Assembly (NCBI GenBank): GCA_041394945.1
Contig: JAWKHH010000001.1
Coordinates: 186,001-250,000, forward strand
Direction: 5' to 3'
From: Bryobacteraceae bacterium
Lineage (GTDB): Bacteria > Acidobacteriota > Terriglobia > Bryobacterales > Bryobacteraceae
DNA: 64,000 bases
The notes below the pieces were generated by a model that saw only the letters and a list, made by a program, of their open reading frames with translations, made no database searches and was not told the origin of the DNA. Below, one piece after another: positions 7,820 to 16,119 of the stretch (within the stretch, counting starts at the first letter, position 1; each line of letters starts with the position of its first letter). The position numbers were made by a program, and so were the translations under genes.

Positions 7820-8575
7820 ATGCGTCATTCCTTTCGCCTGTTCGCAGCCGCGGTCCTTGCAGTCATGCTTTGGATCGCCGCTATCCCCGCCGAGGCGTCG
7901 ATCCTTGGAACCTATTCCGACCGCGCAACCTGGGAAGGCCTCACTTCCGGCCGCACCGACATCAACTTCGATGCGCTCGGCCTGACCCCCGGAGGCTACA
8001 CCCAATACAACAACAGCGCCGGCCTCACTGTTGGCGACGTCAACTTCGTCGGCTACGAGGCCGGCAGCTACGACCTCACCGCCCTCAACCCCCTTGCCGG
8101 CTGGGACGAAGACTACAATACCGGAACCCTGCTCCGCGGCCCTTTCTACTACGCCGACTCCTACCTCCTGGTGACGTTCAATACGAACATCACTTCCTTC
8201 GCGCTCGACCTGATGACGATGGCCACTTCCGGGCAGGACTTCGAGATCATTGTCGACGGCGTTTCGCTCGGCACGATCTCCACCGCCGCCCAGCCAGCAA
8301 CCACTTTCTGGGGTGTCCGCACCGATACGCCCATCACCTCGATCCGCTTCCAACTCGCCAGCGGCTCGCTGACGGTCACCAAGGGATTGTTCGATAACAT
8401 CGCCCTCGGCCTCGCAACCGCCGGCGGTGGCGGCAGCCCGCCTCCTCCTGGCGAGACTCCCGAAGCCGGAACGCTGCTGCTCACCGGCGTCGGATTGGCC
8501 CTCGTGGCGCGAGCCCGCCGACGACACCCACGGCATCGCCCCACGCCAATGCTGGCCGCACGCGCGCTGGCCTAG
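7820..8575 (+). CDS. PEP-CTERM-like secreted protein (PEA variant)
   Basis: 251-residue exported protein. N-terminal signal peptide MRHSFRLFAAAVLAVMLWIA ending near PAEAS; a predicted beta-rich body rich in Gly, Thr, Asn and aromatic residues; a Gly/Pro linker (GGGGSPPPPG); then a sorting signal with PEAGTLLLTGVGLAL and a basic cluster RARRRH. Family knowledge: PEP-CTERM proteins are cut and transferred to the surface by exosortase. Here the motif is Pro-Glu-Ala, and 13-15 residues follow the basic cluster, whereas the usual signal ends there. The body resembles secreted PEP-CTERM proteins that begin with a TYSDRATWEG-type strand. Start at 7820 is set by the GA-rich ribosome site and the signal peptide. 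No exosortase gene lies in the window. Confidence 0.8.
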   Translation: MRHSFRLFAAAVLAVMLWIAAIPAEASILGTYSDRATWEGLTSGRTDINFDALGLTPGGYTQYNNSAGLTVGDVNFVGYEAGSYDLTALNPLAGWDEDYNTGTLLRGPFYYADSYLLVTFNTNITSFALDLMTMATSGQDFEIIVDGVSLGTISTAAQPATTFWGVRTDTPITSIRFQLASGSLTVTKGLFDNIALGLATAGGGGSPPPPGETPEAGTLLLTGVGLALVARARRRHPRHRPTPMLAARALA

Positions 8576-8608
8576 CCAGCCGGCAAAAAAGGCGGGGCGA
8601 TCTCAAGA

Positions 8609-8641
8609 ATTCGCCGGCCCGGCTCCGTCGCGCCGGCGAAT
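8609..8641. terminator. Hairpin between convergent PEP-CTERM and coxG genes
   Basis: Perfect 10-bp inverted repeat ATTCGCCGGC / GCCGGCGAAT around a 13-nt loop, lying between two converging stop codons (8575 and 8644). No T-run on either side. Position and strength fit a bidirectional transcription stop. Confidence 0.5.
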
Positions 8642-8643
8642 AT

Positions 8644-9081
8644 CTAGGAGCCGACCTTGCTCCCGATACAGGCGAAGAATCGGTCGGCCGCAAGCTTCGC
8701 CGCACCCGCGACCAGGCGCTGACCCACGCGCGCGATCGCACCACCAACCTGGGCCTGGCCGCTCACCTTCACGAGCGTGCCGGGCCCATCCGCTTCCAGA
8801 ACTATTCGCCCTTCGCCCTTCACGAACCCCGGCGCGCCCTTCCCGTCCACCGCCAACCGGTACGATGCCGGCCGGTTCAGATCCAGTAATTCCACTGTCC
8901 CCTCGTACCGCCCCGTGATTGACGCGATCCCCATCGAAAGCACCGCCCGGTACTTCGTCCCCTCCACCGGCTCCAGCCGCTCGCAACCCGGCAGGCAGGA
9001 CGCCACCACCACCGGATCGGTCAGGAGATCGAACACCCGTTCCGGACTCGCATCGAAACTGTAGTTGGCCGTTAATTCCAC
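8644..9081 (-). CDS. coxG: CoxG-like SRPBCC protein
   Basis: 145-residue SRPBCC/START-fold protein of the CO dehydrogenase subunit G family. Seen: N-terminal strand and SFDASPERVFDLLTDP, then the signature VASCLPGCERLEPV, and G-G-A-x-A-R-V-G-Q-R-L near the C-terminal helix (residues about 113-123). CoxG helps recruit or mature CO-dehydrogenase-type molybdenum hydroxylases at the membrane. Many CoxG proteins have a C-terminal membrane anchor; this one ends after the START domain without one. Last gene of the cox operon, starting 6 bp after coxE. Confidence 0.9.
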   Translation of the reverse strand: MELTANYSFDASPERVFDLLTDPVVVASCLPGCERLEPVEGTKYRAVLSMGIASITGRYEGTVELLDLNRPASYRLAVDGKGAPGFVKGEGRIVLEADGPGTLVKVSGQAQVGGAIARVGQRLVAGAAKLAADRFFACIGSKVGS

Positions 9082-9087
9082 AGCCGA

Positions 9088-10254
9088 TCAGCCTAACATA
9101 CGTCCGCCGCGCCGGGGCCCCCGCGCCGGCAAATCGTTCAAGTGCCGCGCCAGGCTCTCGAGGCTCGCCATGTTGTGCACCGGAAGAAAATCGTCCACGT
9201 AGGGTAGCGCCGCCCGAATTCCCCGCGTCAGCGGCTCATAGCGCGGCGAACCGAGCAGCGGATTCAGCCAGATCAGCCGATGACAGCTCCGCCGCAGCCG
9301 CGCCATCTCCCGCCCCAGCAGCGCCGGATCCCCCCGGTCCCACCCATCCGAAATCAGCAGCACCACCGGACCATAACTCATCGCCCGCCGCGCCCAATCC
9401 ACGTGAAACGAATGCAGCGCATCGCCGATCCGCGTGCCGCCGGACCAGTCCGGCGCCATCTCCTGTGCCGCCGCCAAAGCCCGCCGCGCCCGGCCCGTCC
9501 GCAGCGCCAGCGTGATCCGCGTCAACCGCGTCGCGAACACGAATGCCTCCACCCGCTCGAACCCGCCCGTCATGCAGTGCGCGAACTGCAGCAGCATCCG
9601 CGAATAGCGCTCCATCGATCCGCTGACGTCGCACAGCAGCACGATAGGCCGCCGCTTCCATTTCGACGCTCGCCGCGGCATCGCGGCAACGCCGTGCGGA
9701 TTCCGCATCTCACTCCGGAGGGCCCTCCGCAGGTCGGCCACGCCCACCCGCGACGGCTGCCAGCGCCGCGAGCGCCGGACGCCCGGCTCCCACCGCAGTT
9801 CCGCCATCATCGCCTCGGCCTGCGCCAGTTCCTCCGGCGTCAGCTTCGCGAAATCCTTTTCGCGCAGAACCTCGCGCGCGCTGTACGTGCGGACCTCCAC
9901 GCGCTCTGCCGGAGCCGCCGCCTCGATCGCCACATCGTCCCGCGCCCCAAGCGACTGCGGCTCGATCTCCGGCTCGCCGAAACGCCGCTCCTCGCCGAGC
10001 GACTGCAGGTCGAGCATCGTCCGTTCCCCACGCGGCGCGCGCCAAAACACCCGGAACGCCGCGTCGAACAACGGCAGATCCTCCACCCGATGCACCAGCA
10101 GCGTCCGCAGCGCGTGGTAGAACTCCTGACGCCGCCCGATGTCGATGAACCCCAGCGCGTGCGCCACCTCGGTCATCCGTCCCGCCTGCACGTCCATCCC
10201 GGCGTCGTGCAGCATCCGTCCGAATCGCACCAGATTCGCCAGCAGATGGCTCAC
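9088..10254 (-). CDS. coxE: CoxE-like VWA-domain protein
   Basis: 388-residue protein of the CoxE family: N-terminal helical region, then a von Willebrand A domain with an intact MIDAS (CDVSGSME, GTRIGDAL, LISDGWDRGD). Together with the CoxD AAA+ ATPase it inserts the sulfido-copper-type or related modification of the molybdenum hydroxylase. The GTG start at 10254 overlaps the coxD stop (GTGA); residues further upstream in this frame are out-of-frame translation of coxD and are excluded. Cytoplasmic. High confidence in family; function in this organism depends on what the CoxL partner oxidises. Confidence 0.91.
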   Translation of the reverse strand: MSHLLANLVRFGRMLHDAGMDVQAGRMTEVAHALGFIDIGRRQEFYHALRTLLVHRVEDLPLFDAAFRVFWRAPRGERTMLDLQSLGEERRFGEPEIEPQSLGARDDVAIEAAAPAERVEVRTYSAREVLREKDFAKLTPEELAQAEAMMAELRWEPGVRRSRRWQPSRVGVADLRRALRSEMRNPHGVAAMPRRASKWKRRPIVLLCDVSGSMERYSRMLLQFAHCMTGGFERVEAFVFATRLTRITLALRTGRARRALAAAQEMAPDWSGGTRIGDALHSFHVDWARRAMSYGPVVLLISDGWDRGDPALLGREMARLRRSCHRLIWLNPLLGSPRYEPLTRGIRAALPYVDDFLPVHNMASLESLARHLNDLPARGPRRGGRMLG

Positions 10255-11162
10255 GGCGTCGACCGCACGCCCCGCGCCAGCGCCCGATCCAGCATGCCTC
10301 GAACCCGGTCGCCGCGCACCGCCGCCAGGTCCTCCTGGTTCTTCAGCAGAATCCCCAGCGTCGTGTCCACCACCGCCGCGTCCAGCTCCGTCTGATCCAG
10401 CGCCACCAGCGCCGCGATCCAGTCGAGCGACTCCGAGATCCCGGAGCGCTTGTACAACTCCGCCCGCCGCAGCTCCTGCACGAACGCCGTCACCTGCTCG
10501 GCCAGCCGGCGCGGTGCATCCGGCGCCTTCGCCAAAATGATCCCCAGTTCCTTGGCATGGTCCGGATACTCGATCCAGTGAAACAGGCATCGCCGCTTCA
10601 ACGCATCGTGCAGTTCCCTCGTCCGGTTCGACGTCAGAATCACCACCGGCGGCGCCGCCGCCCGAATCGTCCCCAGTTCCGGAATCGTGATCTGGAAATC
10701 GGAGAGCATCTCGAGGAGATACCCTTCGAACTCCTCATCGGCGCGGTCCAACTCGTCGATCAGCAGCACCGGAGGCTGCCCCTCGTGCTCGATCGCCCGC
10801 AGCAGCGGACGCCGGATGAGAAACTCGTCCCGGAACAAATCCCGCGCCGCGTCTCTTTCCCCTGCCTTACCCGCCGCCTCCATCAAACGGATCTCGAGCA
10901 TCTGCCGCGGATAGTTCCACTCGTACACCGCGTGCGCGATGTCCAGCCCCTCGTAGCACTGCAGCCGGATCAGGTCCGTTTGAAGCACCGCCGCCAGAGC
11001 CTTGGCCACTTCCGTCTTCCCGACTCCCGCTTCCCCTTCGAGCAGCAGCGGCCGGCCCAACCGCAGCGCCAGGTAGATCGACGTGGCCAGCCCCGCGTCG
11101 GCGATGTAGCGCTGGCCGGCAAGCGCCGCGCGCGTTTCCTCCACCGACGCGGGAATCGCCAA
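10251..11162 (-). CDS. coxD: CoxD-like MoxR-family AAA+ ATPase
   Basis: 303-residue ATPase that with CoxE acts as a chaperone for the CO-dehydrogenase active site. Seen: Walker A GEAGVGKTEVAKAL, Walker B LLIDELDRADEEFEGYLLE, sensor-1 LTSNRTRELHDALKRRC. TTG start proposed at 11162: it begins AIPASVEETRAAL, 7 bp after the coxM stop and just downstream of a GGGAAGG/AGGG ribosome-site region, whereas the ATG at 11222 would add a basic tail read inside coxM. Overlaps coxE by 4 bp. Confidence 0.91.
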   Translation of the reverse strand: MAIPASVEETRAALAGQRYIADAGLATSIYLALRLGRPLLLEGEAGVGKTEVAKALAAVLQTDLIRLQCYEGLDIAHAVYEWNYPRQMLEIRLMEAAGKAGERDAARDLFRDEFLIRRPLLRAIEHEGQPPVLLIDELDRADEEFEGYLLEMLSDFQITIPELGTIRAAAPPVVILTSNRTRELHDALKRRCLFHWIEYPDHAKELGIILAKAPDAPRRLAEQVTAFVQELRRAELYKRSGISESLDWIAALVALDQTELDAAVVDTTLGILLKNQEDLAAVRGDRVRGMLDRALARGVRSTP

Positions 11163-11169
11163 GCGCGCC

Positions 11170-12024
11170 CTACAACCTTCCCGCCGCCGCCGTGATCGCC
11201 CGCCGCACGTACACCGGCGCAACGGACTTACGGTACTCGGCCGACGCGTAGATGTCGCCCATCAGATCGTCGCCCAAGCCCGCCCCAGTATGCGCCGCCG
11301 CGGCCGCGATCGCGTCGCCGGTCAACGCCTGCCCCACTAGCGCCGCTTCCACCCCGCTGAGACGCACCGGCGCCATCGTCAGCCCGCCGATCGCTACCGA
11401 CGCCGACGCGCACTTACCGTCCTTCGCCGTCACCGCCGCCGCCACGCCGATCACCGCGTAGCGCGACGCCGGATGCGAAAACTTCACATAGCTCTGCCCC
11501 GGGCCGCCCACCGGCACTTCCACCGCGGTCACCAGCTCGTGTTCGCCGAGCGCCGTCTCCATCAATCCCCGGAAGAACTCCGCGGCCGGAATCGCGCGCC
11601 CACCGGGACCCGACACGTGAATCGTCGCGCCCAGCGCCACCAGCACCGTTGGCAGGTCCGACGCCGGGTCCGCGTGCGCCACGTTCCCGCCGATCGTCCC
11701 GCGATTCCGCACCGCCGGATCCCCGATCATTCCGGCCGCCTCCGCCAGCGCCCGCGCGCCGCTCTTCACATCGGCCGACGCGGCGATCGCCGCATGCGTC
11801 GTCAACGCGCCGATCCGCAGCGTGCCGCCCGCGGACGAAATACCCCGCAGCTCCGCGATCCGTCCGATATCGATGATCTTCGGAGGCGCGGCCAGCCGCA
11901 GCTTCAACACCGGAATCAGCGAATGCCCGCCGGCCAGCAGCTTCGCGCCCGGATTCCTCGCGAGCAGTTCGCTCGCCTCGGCGGCCGAGCCCGCCCGTAC
12001 ATAGTCGAATTGCGCCGGATACAT
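11170..12024 (-). CDS. coxM: CO-dehydrogenase-like medium (FAD) subunit
   Basis: 284-residue FAD-binding subunit of the xanthine-oxidase family; passes electrons from the iron-sulfur subunit to FAD and on to the acceptor. Seen: LLAGGHSLIPVLKLRLA (first FAD motif, residues about 30-46), RNRGTIGGNVAHADPASDLP (second FAD motif) and the C-terminal CO_deh_flav_C domain with AIGGLTMAPVRL. Sits between coxL and coxD on one transcript. The ATG is preceded by a near-perfect TAAGGAGG site. Confidence 0.95.
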   Translation of the reverse strand: MYPAQFDYVRAGSAAEASELLARNPGAKLLAGGHSLIPVLKLRLAAPPKIIDIGRIAELRGISSAGGTLRIGALTTHAAIAASADVKSGARALAEAAGMIGDPAVRNRGTIGGNVAHADPASDLPTVLVALGATIHVSGPGGRAIPAAEFFRGLMETALGEHELVTAVEVPVGGPGQSYVKFSHPASRYAVIGVAAAVTAKDGKCASASVAIGGLTMAPVRLSGVEAALVGQALTGDAIAAAAAHTGAGLGDDLMGDIYASAEYRKSVAPVYVRRAITAAAGRL

Positions 12025-12029
12025 CGATT

Positions 12030-12036
12030 CCTCCTT
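12030..12036 (-). promoter_or_regulatory. Strong Shine-Dalgarno of coxM
   Basis: AAGGAGG on the minus strand, 5 nt before the coxM ATG, within the 10-bp gap after coxL. It fixes the coxM start. Confidence 0.85.
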
Positions 12037-14380
12037 AGCTCGCCTTGTGCATCGCGTTGAACACCCGCTCCGGGGTCAGCGGCATCGCTACGCTATCCAC
12101 GCCGAACGGCGCCAGCGCGTCGATCACCGCGTTGTATACCGCTACCGTCGAAGCGATCGTCCCCGCCTCGCCGATGCCCTTCACGCCCAGCGGATGATGT
12201 GGCGATGGCGTCACCGTCGACAACACCTCGATGTTCGGGAGCACGTCCGCGCGCGGTATCGCATAGTCAAGCAGCGAACCGGTCACCAGTTGCCCCCCAT
12301 CGTCGTATACGGCCTCTTCCCACAGCGCCTGCCCCACGCCTTGCACCACACCCCCGTGGACTTGCCCCTCCACGATCATCGGGTTGATCTGCGGACCGCA
12401 ATCGTCCACGCACACGTAGCGCTTCAACGTCACCTGCCCGGTATCGGCGTCCACTTCCACCACCGCCAGGTGCGCGCCGAACGGATAAACGAAGTTCGGC
12501 GGGTCGTAGAACGTCGAAGCTTCGAGCCCCGCCTCCACGCCCGGCGGCATGTTCCACGCCACGTTCGCCATCAACGCCACGTCCTGAATCGTCTTGTGGT
12601 TGTCCGGCGAACCCTTCACGAAGAACTTGCCGTCTTCGTATTCCATGTCTTCCACGGCCGCTTCGAGTAGATGCGCAGCGATCACCTTCGCCTTGTCACG
12701 AATCTTCCGCGCCGTCACTGCCAGCGCCGCGCCGCCCACCGCCGTCGTCCGGCTTCCATATGTTCCCCAGCCCATCGGCGTCGAATCGGTGTCGCCGTGG
12801 ACCACCTTCACGTCATCCGGACTCACGCCCAGTTCGCTCGAAATGATCTGCGCGAATGTCGTTTCCTCGCCTTGCCCGTGCGGTGATGCGCCGATGAACA
12901 CGTGCACCTTCCCGCTCGGGTGGAACCGGACAATCGCGCTCTCCCACAACCCGCCCTGAAAGCCGATCGCGCCCGCCACCTGCGACGGGCCCAATCCGCA
13001 GATTTCAACGTACGTCGCCAGGCCCAGCCCGATATGCTTCCCGTTCTTTCGCCCCTCGGCCTGCTCGGCCCGCAGCTTGTCGTAGCCCGCTTCGCCCAGC
13101 AGCTTCGCCAGCGCCGCCTGGTAGTTCCCGCTGTCGTAGCTCAAGCCCGTCACCACCGGATGCCCGTTGTCGAACGGCGGGATGAAATTCCGCCGCCGCA
13201 CTTCGGCCGGATCCATGCCGAGCTTCTTCGCCAGCACGTCGACGAGCCGTTCGATCATGAACGTCGCCTCCGGCCGGCCCGCGCCGCGATACGCCTCCAC
13301 GGGAGTGCCGTTCGTGTAGACGCCGTAGACATCCTCGTGAATCGCCGGGATGTCATAGACGCCGGAAAGCATCAGCCCGTGCAGAATCGTCGGAATGCCC
13401 GGCGCGGCTGTCGATAGATACGCGCCCATTCCACTCCACACCGTCGCCCGAAGCCCGGTGATCTTCCCTTCCTTCGTCGCCGCCAGTTCCACTTCCTGCA
13501 CGTGATTGCGCCCGTGCGTCGTCGCCTGGTAGTTCTCGCTCCGCGTCTCGGACCACTTCACCGGACGCCCCAGCTTCTTCGAACACATCACCGTCAGGAA
13601 GTCCGCCGGGTACACCGCGATCTTGCTGCCGAACCCGCCGCCCACCTCCGGCGCGATCACGCGGATCTTGTCTTCGCCGATCCCCGTCACCGCCGAACAA
13701 AGGAACCGCACGATATGCGGATTCTGCGTCGTGTTCCACAGCGTCAATTCGCCCGAGGCCTGGATGTAGCTCGCCAGCGCCGCCCGCGTCTCCATCGCCG
13801 TCGGTATCAGCCGTTGCTGAATGATCCGGTCTTTCACCACCACGTCCGCATCGCGGAACGCGGCCTCGACATCGCCGCCCGATACGGTCCAGTGAAACGC
13901 CTGGTTGCCGGGCGCGTCCGGATGCAGTTGCGGCGCGTCGGCCTTCGCCGCCAGTTCCGGATCCGTCACCGCGTCGAGCGCGTCGTAATCCACCTCGATC
14001 AGATCCAGCGCGTCGTAGGCCTGGTAGCGCGTATCGGCCACAACCACCGCCACGATGTCGCCCACGTACCGCACCACGTCCTTAGCCAGGCACGGGTAGT
14101 CGGCCACCGTCAGCCCCGCGTTCGGCAGCAGCCACGCGCACGGCATCGGCGCCAGTTCGCCTCCCGCGTCCGGGGCGGTGTATACCGCCACCACGCCGCT
14201 CGCTTCCTTCGCCCTCGACGTATCGATCGACTTGATCTTCGCGTGCGCGTGCGGACTCCGCAGCATCGCCGCGTACAACATCCCCGGCAGCGTCAAATCG
14301 TCCGTGTACGTGGCGCTCCCCGTGATCAGGCGCGGATCCTCGCGCCGCCGGATTCCCGATCCAAACATGCGGCTGCTCAT
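12035..14380 (-). CDS. coxL: CO-dehydrogenase-like large (molybdopterin) subunit, form II
   Basis: 781-residue catalytic subunit of the molybdenum hydroxylase family. The diagnostic loop near residues 363-369 reads AYRGAGR, the form II signature; form I aerobic CO dehydrogenases have AYxCSFR with the copper-binding Cys. The C-terminal catalytic Glu motif GVKGIGEAGT is present, as are GGGFGSK and GQGEETTFAQ molybdopterin contacts. Form II enzymes have been linked to CO in a few cases but many act on other small substrates, so CO oxidation cannot be claimed. Starts directly after coxS with a GGGAGG ribosome site inside its end. Confidence 0.95.
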   Translation of the reverse strand: MSSRMFGSGIRRREDPRLITGSATYTDDLTLPGMLYAAMLRSPHAHAKIKSIDTSRAKEASGVVAVYTAPDAGGELAPMPCAWLLPNAGLTVADYPCLAKDVVRYVGDIVAVVVADTRYQAYDALDLIEVDYDALDAVTDPELAAKADAPQLHPDAPGNQAFHWTVSGGDVEAAFRDADVVVKDRIIQQRLIPTAMETRAALASYIQASGELTLWNTTQNPHIVRFLCSAVTGIGEDKIRVIAPEVGGGFGSKIAVYPADFLTVMCSKKLGRPVKWSETRSENYQATTHGRNHVQEVELAATKEGKITGLRATVWSGMGAYLSTAAPGIPTILHGLMLSGVYDIPAIHEDVYGVYTNGTPVEAYRGAGRPEATFMIERLVDVLAKKLGMDPAEVRRRNFIPPFDNGHPVVTGLSYDSGNYQAALAKLLGEAGYDKLRAEQAEGRKNGKHIGLGLATYVEICGLGPSQVAGAIGFQGGLWESAIVRFHPSGKVHVFIGASPHGQGEETTFAQIISSELGVSPDDVKVVHGDTDSTPMGWGTYGSRTTAVGGAALAVTARKIRDKAKVIAAHLLEAAVEDMEYEDGKFFVKGSPDNHKTIQDVALMANVAWNMPPGVEAGLEASTFYDPPNFVYPFGAHLAVVEVDADTGQVTLKRYVCVDDCGPQINPMIVEGQVHGGVVQGVGQALWEEAVYDDGGQLVTGSLLDYAIPRADVLPNIEVLSTVTPSPHHPLGVKGIGEAGTIASTVAVYNAVIDALAPFGVDSVAMPLTPERVFNAMHKAS

Positions 14381-14857
14381 CTACGCGCCTCCCTTCATCG
14401 TCGCGGCGGCGTCCTTCACCGCGCGCACGATGTTCTGATATCCCGTGCACCGGCACATGTTCCCCTCGAGCCCGTGCCGGATCTGCTCCTCGCTCGGGTC
14501 CGGATTCGTCCGCAGCAGCTCCTTCGTCGCCAGCAGCATTCCCGGCGTGCAGTATCCGCACTGGAGGCCGTGCTTGTTCCAGAACGATTCCTGAATCCGA
14601 TCGAGCTTCCCGTTCTCCGCCATGCCTTCCACCGTCGTGATGCTCGACCCATCGGCCTGCACCGCCAGGCACGTGCACGACTTCACCGCCACTCCGTCCA
14701 GCAGCACCGTGCACGAACCGCATTGGCTCGTGTCGCACCCCACCTTGGTTCCGGTCAGCCCGCCCAGATCGCGGATGAAATGAACCAGGAGCTGCCGCGG
14801 CTCCACGTCGCGTTCGTATTTCCGTCCGTTGATCGTCACTTGGATCGGTATTTTCAA
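14381..14857 (-). CDS. coxS: CO-dehydrogenase-like small [2Fe-2S] subunit
   Basis: 158-residue iron-sulfur subunit with both clusters: plant-ferredoxin-type GCDTSQCGSCTVLLDG (about residues 40-55) and the C-terminal alpha-domain motif CGYCTPGMLL followed by CRCTGYQNIV. TTG start at 14857 chosen because GGAGG lies 7 nt upstream and the protein then begins KIPIQVTINGR, the usual first strand; the upstream in-frame ATG would include that ribosome site in the coding region. First gene of coxSLMDEG. A TGTTAGAAT extended -10 (14878-14886, minus) may drive it separately from the enolase-superfamily gene 34 bp upstream. Confidence 0.95.
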   Translation of the reverse strand: MKIPIQVTINGRKYERDVEPRQLLVHFIRDLGGLTGTKVGCDTSQCGSCTVLLDGVAVKSCTCLAVQADGSSITTVEGMAENGKLDRIQESFWNKHGLQCGYCTPGMLLATKELLRTNPDPSEEQIRHGLEGNMCRCTGYQNIVRAVKDAAATMKGGA

Positions 14858-14864
14858 AGCCCTA

Positions 14865-14869
14865 CCTCC
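14865..14869 (-). promoter_or_regulatory. Shine-Dalgarno deciding the TTG start of coxS
   Basis: GGAGG on the minus strand, 7 nt before TTG at 14857. The TGTTAGAAT sequence at 14878-14886 lies just upstream and would give a leader of roughly 15 nt. Confidence 0.75.
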
Positions 14870-14891
14870 GGGGGAAAATTCTAACACACGC

Positions 14892-16085
14892 CTACGCGCT
14901 CACCGTCTCCGCTTTCGCCAGATACGCCGGGTCGATCTCGATCCCCAATCCCGGAGTCTCCGGCACGGCGATATGGCCATCCTGGATCACGAAGTTTGGC
15001 GTGTACCAGGACTCCTTCTTCCGCATCCCGCGATGCGGATACTCCATGAACCCGCCGATGTTCTCCACCGCCGAGGCGAACTGCAGAATGTTCACCGACG
15101 TCGCCCCGGTCTGCGTGTTGTGCGGGATGATCGGAATGCCCGCCTTCTTCGCCATTCGCGCCACCCGCAGCGCCCGTACGAATCCGCCGTTGTAGTTCAG
15201 ATCCGGCTGCACGATATTCACTACCTTGTTCTCGATCATCCACTGGAACCGCCACAGGGACGCGTCCTGCTCTCCCGCCGCCACCCGCATCGTCAATGCA
15301 TCGGCCACCTTCTTCGTCTCGCCCAGTTCCTCCCACGGGCACGGCTCCTCGAAGAACTGGTAGCCAAGCGACTCGAGCACCCGCCCCACCTCGATCGCCT
15401 TCGCAGCGTTGTACGATCCGTTCGCATCGGCGAAAAGGATCATCTTGTCGCCTAGCCGCTTCCGCGCCAGCGGCAGCAGCGTATCGGTGCGCCCCGGATA
15501 CGCATCCACGTTGCGGCTCATCCGTCCGCCGATCTTGAATTTCACCGCCTTCGCACCCGTCTCGGCCACCCCGCGCGCATACACCTCCACTTCCTGCTCG
15601 GCCGTCGTCTCCCTGCCTGATCCGCTCAAATACACCGGAACCCGCTTCCGGATCACCCCGCCCAGCAGTTCCCCCACCGGCTTCTTCACCGTACGCCCCA
15701 GCATGTCGAACGTCGCCTGTTCCACGTACGCCACCGGCGCCCAGAACGCCTGCCCCGCCATCTTGTAGTTCTTGACGTAGACGTCGTCCACGATGCTTTC
15801 GAGATCGCGAGCGTCGCGCCCCGCGAACTCCGGCGCCACCCGCCGCAGCAGGATCGCGATGTAGTCCTCCACCTGCTTCGTCTTGCACACACCCTCCACC
15901 CCATCGGCGGAGCGCACGCGCACGAAGTAGTCGTTCTTCAACCGCAGCAGGTCTACCGACGCGATCCTAACCGGCGATTTCGACCACCGGTGCAAGTCGA
16001 GAAACGGCTTCTCGTATTCCGGAATCACACGCTGCGCCAGCGCGGGCGCGGCGGCAAGGGCAAGAAAATCTCTACGTCGCATCAC
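14892..16085 (-). CDS. Mandelate racemase/muconate lactonizing enzyme family protein, Tat-exported
   Basis: 397-residue enolase-superfamily enzyme (abstracts a proton alpha to a carboxylate). Tat-like leader MMRRRDFLALAAAPALA. Catalytic layout of the MR/MLE type: KFKIGG (Lys-x-Lys, about residue 182), metal Asp in LFADANGSYN, Glu in FFEEPCPWEE, Glu in AAGEQDAS, then VNIVQPDLNYNGG and IIPHNTQTGA with the His. Such Tat-exported members are common in acidobacteria and planctomycetes and often act in sugar-acid breakdown. It lies 34 bp upstream of coxS in the same direction but shares no obvious pathway with it. Substrate unknown. Confidence 0.87.
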   Translation of the reverse strand: MMRRRDFLALAAAPALAQRVIPEYEKPFLDLHRWSKSPVRIASVDLLRLKNDYFVRVRSADGVEGVCKTKQVEDYIAILLRRVAPEFAGRDARDLESIVDDVYVKNYKMAGQAFWAPVAYVEQATFDMLGRTVKKPVGELLGGVIRKRVPVYLSGSGRETTAEQEVEVYARGVAETGAKAVKFKIGGRMSRNVDAYPGRTDTLLPLARKRLGDKMILFADANGSYNAAKAIEVGRVLESLGYQFFEEPCPWEELGETKKVADALTMRVAAGEQDASLWRFQWMIENKVVNIVQPDLNYNGGFVRALRVARMAKKAGIPIIPHNTQTGATSVNILQFASAVENIGGFMEYPHRGMRKKESWYTPNFVIQDGHIAVPETPGLGIEIDPAYLAKAETVSA

Positions 16086-16099
16086 CCCGCTATTATCTG

Positions 16100-16112
16100 C
16101 TAAGGTGCTTAG
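16100..16112. promoter_or_regulatory. Small dyad in a 34-bp divergent gap
   Basis: CTAAG-GTG-CTTAG lies between the divergent starts at 16085 and 16120. With so little room, one protein bound here would affect both genes. TAAGGT at 16101-16106 is also a TAnnnT hexamer 13 nt before the PhoD start. Confidence 0.25.
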
Positions 16113-16119
16113 TTAAACG

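Noticed and set aside
10255..10590. Extension of coxE upstream of 10254
   Set aside because: It is an out-of-frame reading of coxD; GTG at 10254 overlaps the coxD stop in the usual way.
13502..14884. Long plus-strand Arg/His-rich frame across coxL and coxS
   Set aside because: Antisense shadow of two well-supported genes.
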